Assembly (NCBI GenBank): GCA_003235325.1
Contig: QJWQ01000099.1
Coordinates: 1 to 58,367 of the forward strand
DNA length: 58,367 nt
Source of the DNA: Gammaproteobacteria bacterium
Lineage (GTDB): Bacteria; Pseudomonadota; Gammaproteobacteria; Pseudomonadales; Porticoccaceae
Reading direction: 5' to 3'
Under the pieces are notes generated by a model. The model worked only from the letters and a program-made list of their open reading frames with translations. It had not been told where the DNA came from and searched no databases. Made by a program: the position numbers and the translations under genes. Below, piece by piece: positions 34,283 to 43,131 of this stretch; the first letter of the stretch is position 1, and every line of letters starts with the position of its first letter.

Positions 34283-35200
34283 ATGAAATTTGACAATGTC
34301 CTGGAGACAATAGGCAACTCTCCCCACATTCGTTTGAATAAACTTTTTCGGGAAGATCTGGAAGTCTGGATGAAAGCCGAGCGCTCCAATCCCGGAGGCA
34401 GCATCAAGGATCGTATAGGCCTGTCCATGATAGAGGATGCCGAAAATAAGGGCCTGATTGATGCCGATACAGTGATCATTGAGCCCACTTCCGGTAATAC
34501 CGGCATTGCCCTGGCCATGGTATGTGCGGTACGGGGTTATCGTTTGATCCTTACCATGCCGGAATCCATGTCCATCGAACGCCGAAAGTACATGAAGGCC
34601 TTTGGCGCCGAACTGGTGTTAACTCCCCGGGAACTGGGAATGGGCGGTTGCATTGAAAAAGCCATGGCACTGATGGCAGAGCACAGTAAGAGCTGGATGC
34701 CGATGCAGTTTGAAAATGCCGCCAATACCGAGGCCCACCGGCAGACTACCGCCAGGGAAATCGTCGACGATTTCCCGGAGGGTCTGGATTACCTGATTAC
34801 CGGCGTCGGCACCGGCGGCCATATCACCGGTTGCGCGGAAGTGCTCAAGGAAAAATTTCCGGGACTGAAAGTACTGGCGGTGGAACCTGAAAAATCGGCG
34901 GTAATCAGCGGTGGCCAAAAAGGTCTGCATCGCATCCAGGGCATTGGTGCCGGCTTTATTCCGGCGATACTGAATCGTGAGATTCTAGACGGCACCCTGA
35001 AGGTCAGCGAGGAGGACAGTTTTGAGATGACCCGGCGATCAGCCCTGGAAGAGGGCATAATGGTGGGGATTTCCTCCGGCGCCAGCCTTGCGGCTCTGAA
35101 ACAGATTCAGAATGAGATTCCGGCGGGTAGCCGGGTTATGGTTTTCAGCTATGACTCCGGAGAACGCTACCTCTCCATTGAGGATCTGTTCATTTCATAG
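34283..35200 (+). CDS. cysK: Cysteine synthase (O-acetylserine sulfhydrylase)
   Basis: PLP enzyme making cysteine from O-acetylserine and sulfide. The PLP lysine is in [12 protein letters not shown] near residue 40, followed by [27 protein letters not shown] and [14 protein letters not shown], all standard. At 305 residues it is full length. CysK or CysM type cannot be settled by eye, but the overall pattern favours CysK. AAGGAAG ribosome site upstream. Confidence 0.92.
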   Translation: MKFDNVLETIGNSPHIRLNKLFREDLEVWMKAERSNPGGSIKDRIGLSMIEDAENKGLIDADTVIIEPTSGNTGIALAMVCAVRGYRLILTMPESMSIERRKYMKAFGAELVLTPRELGMGGCIEKAMALMAEHSKSWMPMQFENAANTEAHRQTTAREIVDDFPEGLDYLITGVGTGGHITGCAEVLKEKFPGLKVLAVEPEKSAVISGGQKGLHRIQGIGAGFIPAILNREILDGTLKVSEEDSFEMTRRSALEEGIMVGISSGASLAALKQIQNEIPAGSRVMVFSYDSGERYLSIEDLFIS

Positions 35201-35430
35201 CCGGACTGCAGCCATAATGGCAGCTGGCAGGATAGTAAATGCTCACTTGCCAAGACCCAAAAAGGCTGCCATCGCATGAACGTTAAGCGCCCATCGAGGC
35301 ATTATTGCAAGGCTGTCGCCGGGTCGATAGTGGCGGGCAATCGACCAATGTACAAAAGTCACGAATGTCTTCGATGGGGGTGGTCCGGAACCTGATCTTT
35401 TCTGATTTACAGACAGGAATTTTTCTTATT

Positions 35431-35916
35431 CTAGTCATTTTCCTGTTCGGGCTTTTCATCGAGACAGCCCTGCATGATCCAGTTGCTGAGGGTATTGCAT
35501 TCCTCGTCACTCAATCGATCGGGAATGGAACTACCGATATGAAAACTGTTTTTGGGGTCGCAGGCATTAACAAAGGGCATGGACTTGTTGAGTGACCGCT
35601 TGGTAACCAGCGGGTATTTACCGTAGGTAAGCTGAATATGGGTAGTGCAGCGGTGACGTCGATCCGGATCGGTAATTGACCGGCAGGGGGCATATTTTTC
35701 TTCCTGGGGTTCCCGGTCCAGGGACCAGGCCGCGGCCGCGGGTCCTCCCTCCACATGACAGCCACTGCAATTAGTCTGAAGGATGGGATAAACCTCGGCA
35801 AATGTAGTGACCTGGCCGCCATGTAAACTTCGAAGCAACTGGGGACGGTAGGAACAGGCGGACAAGCCTATGGCCAGGGTGAGACAGAAACTGATCACTA
35901 GTGCCGGTTTTACCAT
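35431..35916 (-). CDS. Haem-binding (cytochrome c-like) lipoprotein
   Basis: The 161-residue protein begins MVKPALVISFCLTLAIGLSACSYR, a lipoprotein signal with lipobox GLSAC; I chose this ATG (35916) over one 16 codons upstream for that reason. A single c-type haem motif CSGCH lies near residue 53, and SLNKSMPFVNAC could supply a distal Met. Further cysteines (APCRS, HRC, NAC, EEC, QGC) suggest disulfides. It resembles small cytochrome-c-like domains of marine bacteria. It stands alone, so the redox partner is unknown. Confidence 0.75.
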   Translation of the reverse strand: MVKPALVISFCLTLAIGLSACSYRPQLLRSLHGGQVTTFAEVYPILQTNCSGCHVEGGPAAAAWSLDREPQEEKYAPCRSITDPDRRHRCTTHIQLTYGKYPLVTKRSLNKSMPFVNACDPKNSFHIGSSIPDRLSDEECNTLSNWIMQGCLDEKPEQEND

Positions 35917-36304
35917 GAGCTGACTCGTGCAAATAATAATTATCGGAAGCCCTGCTCCCTGCATTAGCTTTCAGGGTCTACAGTTTGCAAAACAACCGTG
36001 GCGATAATCAAGCCCAATATTCCGATGGTGAATAACTTTCAACCGAAATAGCGGCCATTTTCTCGAAATTGTGCTCTGCCGGTTCTTGTTTTTGCGGTTG
36101 CAACGGATGCCAGCAGAAGTTGCGCCAGGGGCTTCAGTCCCCGGTCCCGGTTCAGAATTTTCCATGCCAGGTATACCCTGGATAACGGGTGGCGGCATTT
36201 TGTTCCCGGATGCGGTTATCGCCCGCAGGGACTAAGATGGACTATGAGCAGCAGATCACAGTGAGAAATTATCGGCTGGCTACGGCCAGCAGCGGAGAAT
36301 GGCA
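35917..36304. other. Intergenic region between divergent lipoprotein and pirin genes
   Basis: No convincing gene is present; a 75-codon minus-strand frame here is Pro/Arg rich and lacks a ribosome site. A small hairpin GCTGGC-TACG-GCCAGC (36275-36290) sits just before the GGAG ribosome site of the pirin gene and could modulate its translation. Confidence 0.5.
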
Positions 36305-37141
36305 ATGAAAAGTAATCGCCTTGAACGTATCGTCAATTCTGTTCCCAGTCGCGATGGCGACGGGGTAAAAATTCAACGGATCGCCGGGCGGAATCTGAAC
36401 AGCTGGCTGGACCCGTTCCTGCTTCTTGATGAAATACGCTCCGATGACGCCGCCGATTATATTGGCGGCTTTCCGCCCCACCCGCACCGGGGTTTTGAAA
36501 CCATCACCTACATGATTACCGGCCGCATGCGACATCGGGATCACATGGGCAATGAAGGTGTAATCGAGACTGGCGATGTCCAGTGGATGACAGCCGGTCG
36601 GGGCGTTATTCACTCCGAAATGCCGGAACAGCAGGAGGGGCGGTTGCACGGTGTACAGATCTGGTTAAACCTGCCCGCTGCCGAGAAGATGAAACCGGCG
36701 GCTTACCGGGACATAGTCAGCAAAAGCATACCGGAGAGAATAATGGATGACGGCAGTCGCGTGCGAATAATCGCCGGCGAGGTCGTCCTCAATGGCCAGC
36801 CCCTCCGCGGTCCCATCATTGGTCTTTTTACCGAGCCGGTATACCTCGATCTGGACCTGCAACCCCGGGGTCATATAGCGGTGAATCTTCCGGGGGAGCA
36901 CCGGGTACTGGTCTATATCATCGAGGGTGGGACCGAAGAGCTCGAAGCCCAACAACTCGGTGTCTATGGTAATGGAGAAGTCCTGGAACTTCAGGCCGGT
37001 AATAGTCAAACCCGCCTGTTGCTGCTGGCAGGTAAGCCGTTGGGTGAACCGGTAGTGCAACACGGCCCCTTCGTCATGAACAGTGCCGAGCAAATCAACC
37101 AGGCCATCGAAGATTACCAGCGGGGCACGCTTACCGGTTGA
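36305..37141 (+). CDS. Pirin family protein
   Basis: Cupin-fold protein; bacterial pirins have been described as quercetinases or redox-sensing regulators, and the role here is unknown. Metal-binding residues occur in PHPHRGFETITYMITG (His pair) and in RGVIHSEMPEQQEG (His, Glu). An N-terminal cupin and the C-terminal pirin domain (RGHIAVNLPGEHRVLVYIIEGG) are both present. I chose ATG 36305, seven bases after GGAG; ATG 36299 is too close to it. About 278 residues, normal length. Confidence 0.93.
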   Translation: MKSNRLERIVNSVPSRDGDGVKIQRIAGRNLNSWLDPFLLLDEIRSDDAADYIGGFPPHPHRGFETITYMITGRMRHRDHMGNEGVIETGDVQWMTAGRGVIHSEMPEQQEGRLHGVQIWLNLPAAEKMKPAAYRDIVSKSIPERIMDDGSRVRIIAGEVVLNGQPLRGPIIGLFTEPVYLDLDLQPRGHIAVNLPGEHRVLVYIIEGGTEELEAQQLGVYGNGEVLELQAGNSQTRLLLLAGKPLGEPVVQHGPFVMNSAEQINQAIEDYQRGTLTG

Positions 37142-37209
37142 TCGGGGCTGGCCGGGGCGTCGAAGACGAGTAGAATACCCGGCCAAAGAGAAACCTGTCC
37201 GGAGGGCAG

Positions 37210-38361
37210 ATGCCCAGGATCAACGACGTCTTTACCGGCACGGTGCGTGATCTCTCCAGTGAGGGCAATGGTATTGTCGAACATGAAAGCGGCCGTGTAT
37301 TTTTTGTGCCCGGCGTCTGGGTCGGTGAGACTGCCAGCTTCAGGATTACCGGGCTGAAAAGCCGGTACGGCTTTGCCCGGCTCGAACAATTGCATCAAGC
37401 CTCTGCACACCGGGTTGTGCCACCCTGCCCTCATCAGGGATTTGGCGCGGGTCAATGCGGTGGCTGTCCCTGGCAATTCATTGATTACCCGGCGCAACTG
37501 CAGGCCAAGGAGCAGCGTCTGCGCCGCAGCCTCGGCAGGTACGCCCTGGATCACTGCATTCGTCCCATCTGGCCGTCCTCGAGGCCATTCGGTTACCGGA
37601 CCCGGGCGCGTCTGAAGACCGACGGTGTTCATCTTGGTTTTGTCAGTGCCGGTTCAAAGTCCCTGGCACCCATTCTTGACTGTTTAATATTGACCGATAA
37701 AAACCGGGACACCCTTGCCGATTTGCTGACCCGCCTGCCGGACACCAGGTTCAAGGCGGGAAAAGGCCATGACTGGACAACGCTTGATATCGACGAGGAC
37801 ATCCGGGCGGAGGATGTTGTCAGCAATCAGCGTCGTCCCTTTCGGCAGGCCAATGCCGGGCAAAATGAAAAAATGCGGCTATGGCTGTCGCAACACCTGG
37901 AAAACCTGTATCGACGCAACGGGCGTGCAGGTGTCATCGAGTTGTTTTGCGGCTCCGGCAATTTCACCGAGGTGATTGCCCGGGCAGGGTTTGTCGATAT
38001 TCTCGCCGTCGAGGCGGTTGACGATGCCCTCAATGTGCTGACAGGGAAAAGGCTGTCGGGAGTACAGACCCTGGCCTGTAACCTGTTCCTACCGGACAGT
38101 GTGAAACAGCTGCGGCGGATAAAACCGGACGCCAAAATTCTGGTACTTGATCCACCGCGAGAGGGCTTTAAAAACGTCGAATACCTGTTGGGGAAATCAT
38201 CGAAAATCAGCCAGATTTTTCATATATCATGCGATCCGGCGACTTTTTCCAGAGAGCTGGGGCAATACATTGAGCGTGGATTTCGAGTGCTGGAAATTCA
38301 ACCCCTGGACCCGCTTCCCCAGACCCCGCACCTGGAAATACTTGCTCATCTCGAAAGATAA
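37210..38361 (+). CDS. RNA (uracil-5)-methyltransferase-like protein, RlmD/TrmA family
   Basis: SAM-dependent RNA methyltransferase. The N-terminal TRAM-like beta barrel (residues 1-60, FTGTVRDLSSEGNGIVEHESG) is followed by a cysteine cluster, PPCPHQGFGAGQCGGCPW near 74-91 plus Cys in APILDC, typical of the RlmD [4Fe-4S] site. SAM motif VIELFCGSGNFTEVIA, substrate motif LVLDPPREG, and catalytic Cys in HISCDPATFSREL near 340. At 383 residues it is shorter than RlmD (about 433) and lies near, but is not clearly, an RlmD. Which uridine it methylates is unknown. Confidence 0.87.
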   Translation: MPRINDVFTGTVRDLSSEGNGIVEHESGRVFFVPGVWVGETASFRITGLKSRYGFARLEQLHQASAHRVVPPCPHQGFGAGQCGGCPWQFIDYPAQLQAKEQRLRRSLGRYALDHCIRPIWPSSRPFGYRTRARLKTDGVHLGFVSAGSKSLAPILDCLILTDKNRDTLADLLTRLPDTRFKAGKGHDWTTLDIDEDIRAEDVVSNQRRPFRQANAGQNEKMRLWLSQHLENLYRRNGRAGVIELFCGSGNFTEVIARAGFVDILAVEAVDDALNVLTGKRLSGVQTLACNLFLPDSVKQLRRIKPDAKILVLDPPREGFKNVEYLLGKSSKISQIFHISCDPATFSRELGQYIERGFRVLEIQPLDPLPQTPHLEILAHLER

Positions 38362-38386
38362 AGAGCCGATCAGCCGCGGCTGATGA

Positions 38387-38731
38387 TCATTTCGATGGCA
38401 GTGACCCTGTGTAATCCAGAGCCAGCTGAACCCAGTACTGCAAGTCCCGGTCAGATTCATAGCCTGCAGGGGCGACATAGTCAAAACCCCTGAGGGGTTT
38501 GCCGGTGAAATCCATGGGCCGGGTATGAGGATGTTGCAGGGCAAAATCATACTGGTCCAAGCCGACACGAACCATCAGGTTGTGTCTTTCGACGCCGCAA
38601 CACATGTGGCCCCCGACCATGAAAGCCAGGCCGCCAAACATTTTCTTCTCAACCATATTCCTCGCGGCGACAGTCGCATTTTCAGCCAGCACGTCTCGAA
38701 GCCTTGCGGCCAACCCCCGGTCATAGGCCAT
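38387..38731 (-). CDS. TfoX/Sxy N-terminal-domain protein
   Basis: A 114-residue protein with the TfoX N-terminal domain pattern: AARNMVEKKMFGGLAFMVGGHMCCGV and a Trp near the C-terminus (LQYWVQLALDY). TfoX/Sxy proteins help switch on competence in some gammaproteobacteria, but short single-domain relatives are widespread and mostly uncharacterised. I therefore do not assign a competence role. The Cys-Cys pair at about 45 is notable. Confidence 0.8.
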   Translation of the reverse strand: MAYDRGLAARLRDVLAENATVAARNMVEKKMFGGLAFMVGGHMCCGVERHNLMVRVGLDQYDFALQHPHTRPMDFTGKPLRGFDYVAPAGYESDRDLQYWVQLALDYTGSLPSK

Positions 38732-38926
38732 GCCTCGCCTCCGAATTAGCTGAAATGGTGTTTGTCATGGTTGTCCAGTCTTTGCCTTGACAGAAAACAG
38801 ATTTGGGCTCATCAATCGATAGTGTCTGGCAATTGAATATATATCGACAATTAACTGTAGCTCTAGCATAGCGGCCTTTAACATGCACCCATTGACAGGT
38901 CGAACATAGCAGCGGAGAAGATGACC

Positions 38927-39172
38927 ATGACACCTTTCACGATTTTTGGCAGGCCCGGTTGCGGTTATTGCGTTCAGGCAAAACAGGTCCTGGGTAACAA
39001 GGGTATCGCCTACAGATACGTTGACATCCACGCCGAAGGCATCTCGCCAGAAGCCCTCGCGGAAACCGTGGGTCGTCCGGTAAGAACCGTGCCCCAGATC
39101 TTTCACGGCAAGAACTATGTCGGCGGGTACCACGAGCTGAATCAGTACCTGAAAACCATGGAGGCAGCCTGA
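38927..39172 (+). CDS. Glutaredoxin
   Basis: An 81-residue thioredoxin-fold protein with the active site GCGYC near residue 10-14 (CGYC rather than the usual CPYC), the cis-Pro in TVPQIF and the glutathione-binding GGYHELNQYL. It is a GrxA/GrxC-sized dithiol glutaredoxin. The ATG at 38927 has GGAGAAG six bases upstream. It is convergent with a persulfide dioxygenase/rhodanese gene, a pairing that suggests thiol and sulfide handling. Confidence 0.88.
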   Translation: MTPFTIFGRPGCGYCVQAKQVLGNKGIAYRYVDIHAEGISPEALAETVGRPVRTVPQIFHGKNYVGGYHELNQYLKTMEAA

Positions 39173-39238
39173 ACCTCCGTTGCTAACCGACTCGAAGCGA
39201 CCAGGGGTATCCCTGGTGATGATGCCGAATCAGTGCCG

Positions 39239-40270
39239 TCAGGTTTCCACCGGATAGCTTGCCTCTATCCATTCAGGCATACCGCCATGGCTGACACAAT
39301 CGACATTATCAATACCGTGGATGGCCAGGGTCGTCGTGGCCGTCTGGGCCCGGCGGCCGGAGCGACAGTAGATATAGATGTGGTCGAACTGGCGCAGGTA
39401 GTCGACAGCATTGATTTCCGTGCCAAAGGGAATATTGTGGCTTCCGGGTACGTGCCCCTCGGCATATTCCTCCTCGGAGCGATTGTCGATAATCAACTGA
39501 CCTTTTGACAACTGCTGCCATTGCTGGTGCAGGTCCGACATGGAAAATTCCAGTCTTGGCTTTCTGTTTTCGACCCCAACCTGGGTATTGGCGGGAACAG
39601 CCTCATTGATTTTCTTGGGCAGCGCGAGGTTCAGGTTTGACATGATTTCAGTGAAGCGGGCGCTGGTGGTGCCGATTCGAACCCGGGGATTCCAGCTTTT
39701 TTCCTCGCCGATGGTGGACATGGTCTGGCCCCTATAATCGTGGGCTGGAAAGACACGGGTGTGGTCCGGCAGTGAGTACAGGATTTCCGTGATGCTGTGG
39801 TAAAGTCGGGTTGAACTGCCTTGTTGAAAGTCGGTTCGGCCGCAGCCACGGATCAGCAGGCAGTCACCGGTAAACACGGCATCGCCGATAACATAACTCA
39901 GACAGCCATTGGTATGACCCGGCGTTGACAGCACACGAATGGCGTGCGTTCCCAGTGGCAGGGTGTCGCCGTGCCCGAGCAGATGATCGACACCCCTGAC
40001 CCCGGCAGCGGCACCACAGCCGATGGCGGCCCCGGTGGAGAGGTGAATTTTTCCGGCCGAGGTGATGTGGTCGGCGTGGACATGGGTTTCCAGGGTGTAG
40101 AGTAGTTCCAGGCCCAGTTCCTCGATCAACTGGAAATCCCGTTCGTACTGTTCCAGCACGGGGTCTATCAGGGCGGCCAGTCGCGTCTCCGGATCAAAGA
40201 TCAGGTAACTATAGGTATAGGAATCCCGATCGATCATCTGCCGCACTATGAGGTCTTGTTTGTCAGTCAT
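39239..40270 (-). CDS. Persulfide dioxygenase-rhodanese fusion (MBL fold)
   Basis: The N-terminal metallo-beta-lactamase domain (1-235) has the iron-binding motif THVHADHITS near 62-71, TPGHT, the ETHE1-type signature CGRTDFQQGSS and FPAHDYRG. The C-terminal rhodanese domain has its active Cys in YCRSGRRAQT near 308. Similar fusions oxidise glutathione persulfide to sulfite and move sulfane sulfur, detoxifying sulfide. A separate hydrolase role cannot be excluded without assay. It stands alone on the minus strand between glutaredoxin and a thioesterase. Confidence 0.88.
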   Translation of the reverse strand: MTDKQDLIVRQMIDRDSYTYSYLIFDPETRLAALIDPVLEQYERDFQLIEELGLELLYTLETHVHADHITSAGKIHLSTGAAIGCGAAAGVRGVDHLLGHGDTLPLGTHAIRVLSTPGHTNGCLSYVIGDAVFTGDCLLIRGCGRTDFQQGSSTRLYHSITEILYSLPDHTRVFPAHDYRGQTMSTIGEEKSWNPRVRIGTTSARFTEIMSNLNLALPKKINEAVPANTQVGVENRKPRLEFSMSDLHQQWQQLSKGQLIIDNRSEEEYAEGHVPGSHNIPFGTEINAVDYLRQFDHIYIYCRSGRRAQTATTTLAIHGIDNVDCVSHGGMPEWIEASYPVET

Positions 40271-40380
40271 GGTGATGGTTGGTTCGCAGTCTTTGTGGGT
40301 ATTGTAGAAGATGGCTAGGCGACTTGCCCTCCTGTCGTACCTTCACGCATAGCTGACCGGGCCGCGGCAACCTGCAACCA

Positions 40381-40776
40381 TCAGTCCCCATCCAGCGCCC
40401 TGGTTTTGCCATCGCCGGAGATGGCGACGTAGACGAATTCACCCTCCGTGACCTTGGCCGATTCATTGGTAATGGGGTTATTGATCCAGACTTCCACATT
40501 GATCCGCATGGAACTGCGGCCAGCCTCCAGCAATTCGGCATGACAGCTGACGATGGCGCCGACGGGGACGGGCCTGAGGAATGACATGCCACTGATAGCG
40601 ACTGTGGCAATTTTGCCCCGGGCAATACGGAATGCCAGAATGCTGCCGGCCAGATCCATTTGTGACAACAGCCAACCGCCGAAAATATCACCGTTGATAT
40701 TGGTATCCTTGGGCATGGCCACGGTTTGCAGGGTCAGTTCTCCCATGGGGCGCGGGGGTTGGTTGATGGTGGACAT
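40381..40776 (-). CDS. Acyl-CoA thioesterase (YciA-like hotdog fold)
   Basis: The 131-residue hotdog-fold protein matches YciA-type acyl-CoA thioesterases: the TLQTVAMPKDTNINGDIFGGWLLSQMDLAGS stretch holds the active-site Asn/Asp region, with later SFLRPVPVGAIVSCHAEL. It hydrolyses medium/short acyl-CoA to free CoA. Cytoplasmic. A GGAG-type ribosome site is present upstream. The preferred substrate is unknown. Confidence 0.9.
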   Translation of the reverse strand: MSTINQPPRPMGELTLQTVAMPKDTNINGDIFGGWLLSQMDLAGSILAFRIARGKIATVAISGMSFLRPVPVGAIVSCHAELLEAGRSSMRINVEVWINNPITNESAKVTEGEFVYVAISGDGKTRALDGD

Positions 40777-40879
40777 GACAATCTCCTGCTGATTCCGGAA
40801 CGGCCTGGGTGACAGATCCGGCGGTAATTATTGTTGTTATCTTTCGCTGGGAGGGACTGAATGGCTTTAGCCCCGGTCA

Positions 40880-42244
40880 CTAGAATAACTGTTTCGGCAA
40901 CCATGTGGCCAGTGCCGGAAACAGGGCCAGTAACAGCAGCAACAGCAGTTGTATCAGTATAAAGGGCACGACGCCTCGATAAATATCCCCGGTACGCACA
41001 CTTGGCGGCGCTACTCCCCGCAGGTAGAACAGGGCAAAGCCGAACGGTGGGGTCAGGAACGAGGTCTGCAGATTAATGGCGATCATGATGCCAAGCCACA
41101 CCGGGTCGATTCCCATGGTCAGCAGCACCGGACCGACGATCGGCACCACCACAAAGGTGATCTCGATAAAATCGAGAATGAAGCCAAGAAAGAAAATGAC
41201 CACCATCACCAGCAGCATGGCGCCAAAGGTGCCGCCCGGTAACTGCTGGAAAATGTCGGTGACCAGTTCCTCGCCGCCAAATCCGCGGAAAACCAGAGAA
41301 AATATTGCGGCCCCAACCAGAATCAGAAACACCATGGCGGTGATTTCCGTGGTGACGACCATGACTTCCCGCAGCCTTGACATGCCGAGTTGACCCTTGG
41401 TCACCGCCAGCAGGGTGGCACCGAGAGCGCCGACGCCGGCGGCCTCGGTGGGCGTCGCGGCTCCGGAAAGTATGGAGCCCAGGACTGCCGTGATCAGCAG
41501 TATCGGCGGTAAAAGGCCGGGCAAAATCGACAAAAAACCGGTGTCGGTTTCAGGCGCGGCAACCGGGGCCACCAGCGGTCTCAGCCGGGCGAGGGTGTAA
41601 ATATAGGCGATATAAAGCACGACCAGCAGTAAACCCGGAACAATCGCGCCGATAAACAGATCGCCTATGGAGACGGTCTCCGGGGTAAAGATGCCCATGG
41701 CCAGTTGCGCCTGCTGGTAGGCTGTCGACAATATATCCCCCAATAGCACCAGGGCAATGGAGGGAGGAATTATCTGGCCGAGGGTGCCGGTGGCGCAGAT
41801 TGATCCCGCTGCCAGTGCCGGGCTGTAACCCCGACCGAGCATGGTCGGCAGTGACATAAGGCCCATGGTCACCACCGTGGCGCCGACGATGCCGGTGCTC
41901 GCGGCGAGCAACATGCCGACAATGACCACGGATATACCCAGACCACCGCGCATGCTGCCACACAAGCGCGCCATGTTAGTCAGCAGGTCCTCCGCCAGCC
42001 GGGATTTTTCCAGCATCACGCCCATGAGCACAAACAGCGGCACCGCCACCAGGGTGGTGTTGGTCATAATGCCGTAGAGACGGTTGGGCAGGGCATGAAG
42101 AAAGGCCATGTCGAAGTAACCGGTGGCCGCACCGACTCCGGCAAACAGCAGAGCAACCCCGCCGAGGGAGAACGCCACCGGGTAACCCAGCAACAACAGC
42201 AGGCAAGCTGTGGCAAACATCACCAGGGGTATCATTTCCGCCAT
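40880..42244 (-). CDS. TRAP transporter large permease (DctM type)
   Basis: The 454-residue protein has about 12 membrane helices and the DctM-type pattern (GYPVAFSLGGVALLF, GIVGATVVTMGLMSLPTML, ATGTLGQIIPPSIALVLLGD). In TRAP systems it forms the transport channel with a small permease and a periplasmic binding protein, driven by Na+ or H+. The ATG overlaps the small-permease stop (42244). No binding protein gene is found in this window, so its substrate is unknown. Confidence 0.93.
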   Translation of the reverse strand: MAEMIPLVMFATACLLLLLGYPVAFSLGGVALLFAGVGAATGYFDMAFLHALPNRLYGIMTNTTLVAVPLFVLMGVMLEKSRLAEDLLTNMARLCGSMRGGLGISVVIVGMLLAASTGIVGATVVTMGLMSLPTMLGRGYSPALAAGSICATGTLGQIIPPSIALVLLGDILSTAYQQAQLAMGIFTPETVSIGDLFIGAIVPGLLLVVLYIAYIYTLARLRPLVAPVAAPETDTGFLSILPGLLPPILLITAVLGSILSGAATPTEAAGVGALGATLLAVTKGQLGMSRLREVMVVTTEITAMVFLILVGAAIFSLVFRGFGGEELVTDIFQQLPGGTFGAMLLVMVVIFFLGFILDFIEITFVVVPIVGPVLLTMGIDPVWLGIMIAINLQTSFLTPPFGFALFYLRGVAPPSVRTGDIYRGVVPFILIQLLLLLLLALFPALATWLPKQLF

Positions 42245-42843
42245 CAGACAGTCTCTACCTTTTCGGCGGCATGTGCTCCGTCAGGCCCAAGAACGAACAA
42301 CAGATTTTTAATGATCTCGGCGACCCCCTGGAACAGCAGAGTGACGGGCATGATCAGCAACAGGGTTTTCAGCAGGTAGACAAACGGCAATCCGCTGCCC
42401 TCGCTGGAAGCCTCACTGATGGCCCAACTGTTGCCCACGTAATCCCAGCACAGCCATAGGATCAACGCGCAAACGGGGACCAGAAATACCAGGCCCCCGA
42501 TGATATCCACCAGAGCCTGGCCCCGCGCCGACATTCGCCGGTAAAAAATATCGACCCGAACATGACCGCCCCGTTTCAGGGTGAAGGCAGCACCGAGCAT
42601 GAACAGGGACGCGTGAAGGTAGGTGATGGATTCCTGCAGGGCAATGGAACCGGTGGACAGAAAGTAGCGCATAACCACCACCACACAGGTGACCACCATC
42701 AGTGCCAGGCTGAACCAGGCTATGAGTTTGCCGCAAAACTCGGTTATGCTGTCGATGATCTGGGTGCACCGGTACAGGGCAACCGTGGCGCCGGCGCCGT
42801 TATTTGACCGGCCAGATGGTATCGGGGTGGATTTGTGTTGCAC
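42244..42843 (-). CDS. TRAP transporter small permease (DctQ type)
   Basis: I use a GTG at 42843 (199 residues). Earlier in-frame starts would give a 283-residue form with an unusual non-hydrophobic N-terminus upstream of the -10 element. The body has four helices (WFSLALMVVTCVVVVM, ALQESITYLHASLFMLGAAF, and two more) and the DctQ motif FTLKRGGHVRVDIFYRRMS. The ribosome site before the GTG is weak, so the exact start is uncertain. It is translationally linked to the large permease. Confidence 0.82.
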   Translation of the reverse strand: MQHKSTPIPSGRSNNGAGATVALYRCTQIIDSITEFCGKLIAWFSLALMVVTCVVVVMRYFLSTGSIALQESITYLHASLFMLGAAFTLKRGGHVRVDIFYRRMSARGQALVDIIGGLVFLVPVCALILWLCWDYVGNSWAISEASSEGSGLPFVYLLKTLLLIMPVTLLFQGVAEIIKNLLFVLGPDGAHAAEKVETV

Positions 42844-42885
42844 CGGCTTGCCTGCCCGACGATTCCTGGAAATTGCAAGGCTGGC

Positions 42886-42914
42886 ATTATAGGGTCGAAG
42901 CAGGCAATTCCAAA
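42886..42914 (-). promoter_or_regulatory. Candidate promoter of the TRAP dctQM genes
   Basis: A perfect -10 TATAAT (42886-42891) with a 17-base spacer and a weak -35 TTTGGA. Predicted start near 42879, 36 bases before the chosen GTG. This is part of why I place the dctQ start downstream of it. Confidence 0.5.
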
Positions 42915-43043
42915 GATCGTTGTGACCTGAGGCATTTTGCCCTTGAGTCGGTAAGCAGATTCCCGTACCGGGCCCCAGGATCCGTCGCCAAACATTAGAA
43001 TAAAAGCAAGCTGGTGGAGTAAATGACCTGAACAACTTCTGTC

Positions 43044-43077
43044 CTGTCACAAAATTGTCATAAAATGCCCCTATTCT
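43044..43077 (+). promoter_or_regulatory. Pho box and promoter of the pst operon
   Basis: CTGTCAC-AAAA-TTGTCAT (43044-43061) is a near-perfect PhoB box: two 7-base half-sites separated by 4 A/T bases. A -10 element TATTCT lies at 43072-43077, ten bases downstream, the usual PhoB-activated layout in which the box replaces the -35. Expect induction by low phosphate. The gap 42844-43131 contains no other gene. Confidence 0.85.
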
Positions 43078-43131
43078 TGCCGACACAATATCCACTTTCA
43101 GAAAATTACAAATAACTTATTGGAGGCAAAA

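Noticed and set aside
35971-36198. A 75-codon minus-strand frame in the gap before the pirin gene
   Set aside because: Pro/Arg-rich product, no ribosome site and no recognisable domain.
42844-43095. N-terminal extension of the TRAP small permease
   Set aside because: The extra 84 residues are not membrane-like and cover the -10 element, so a downstream start is more likely.
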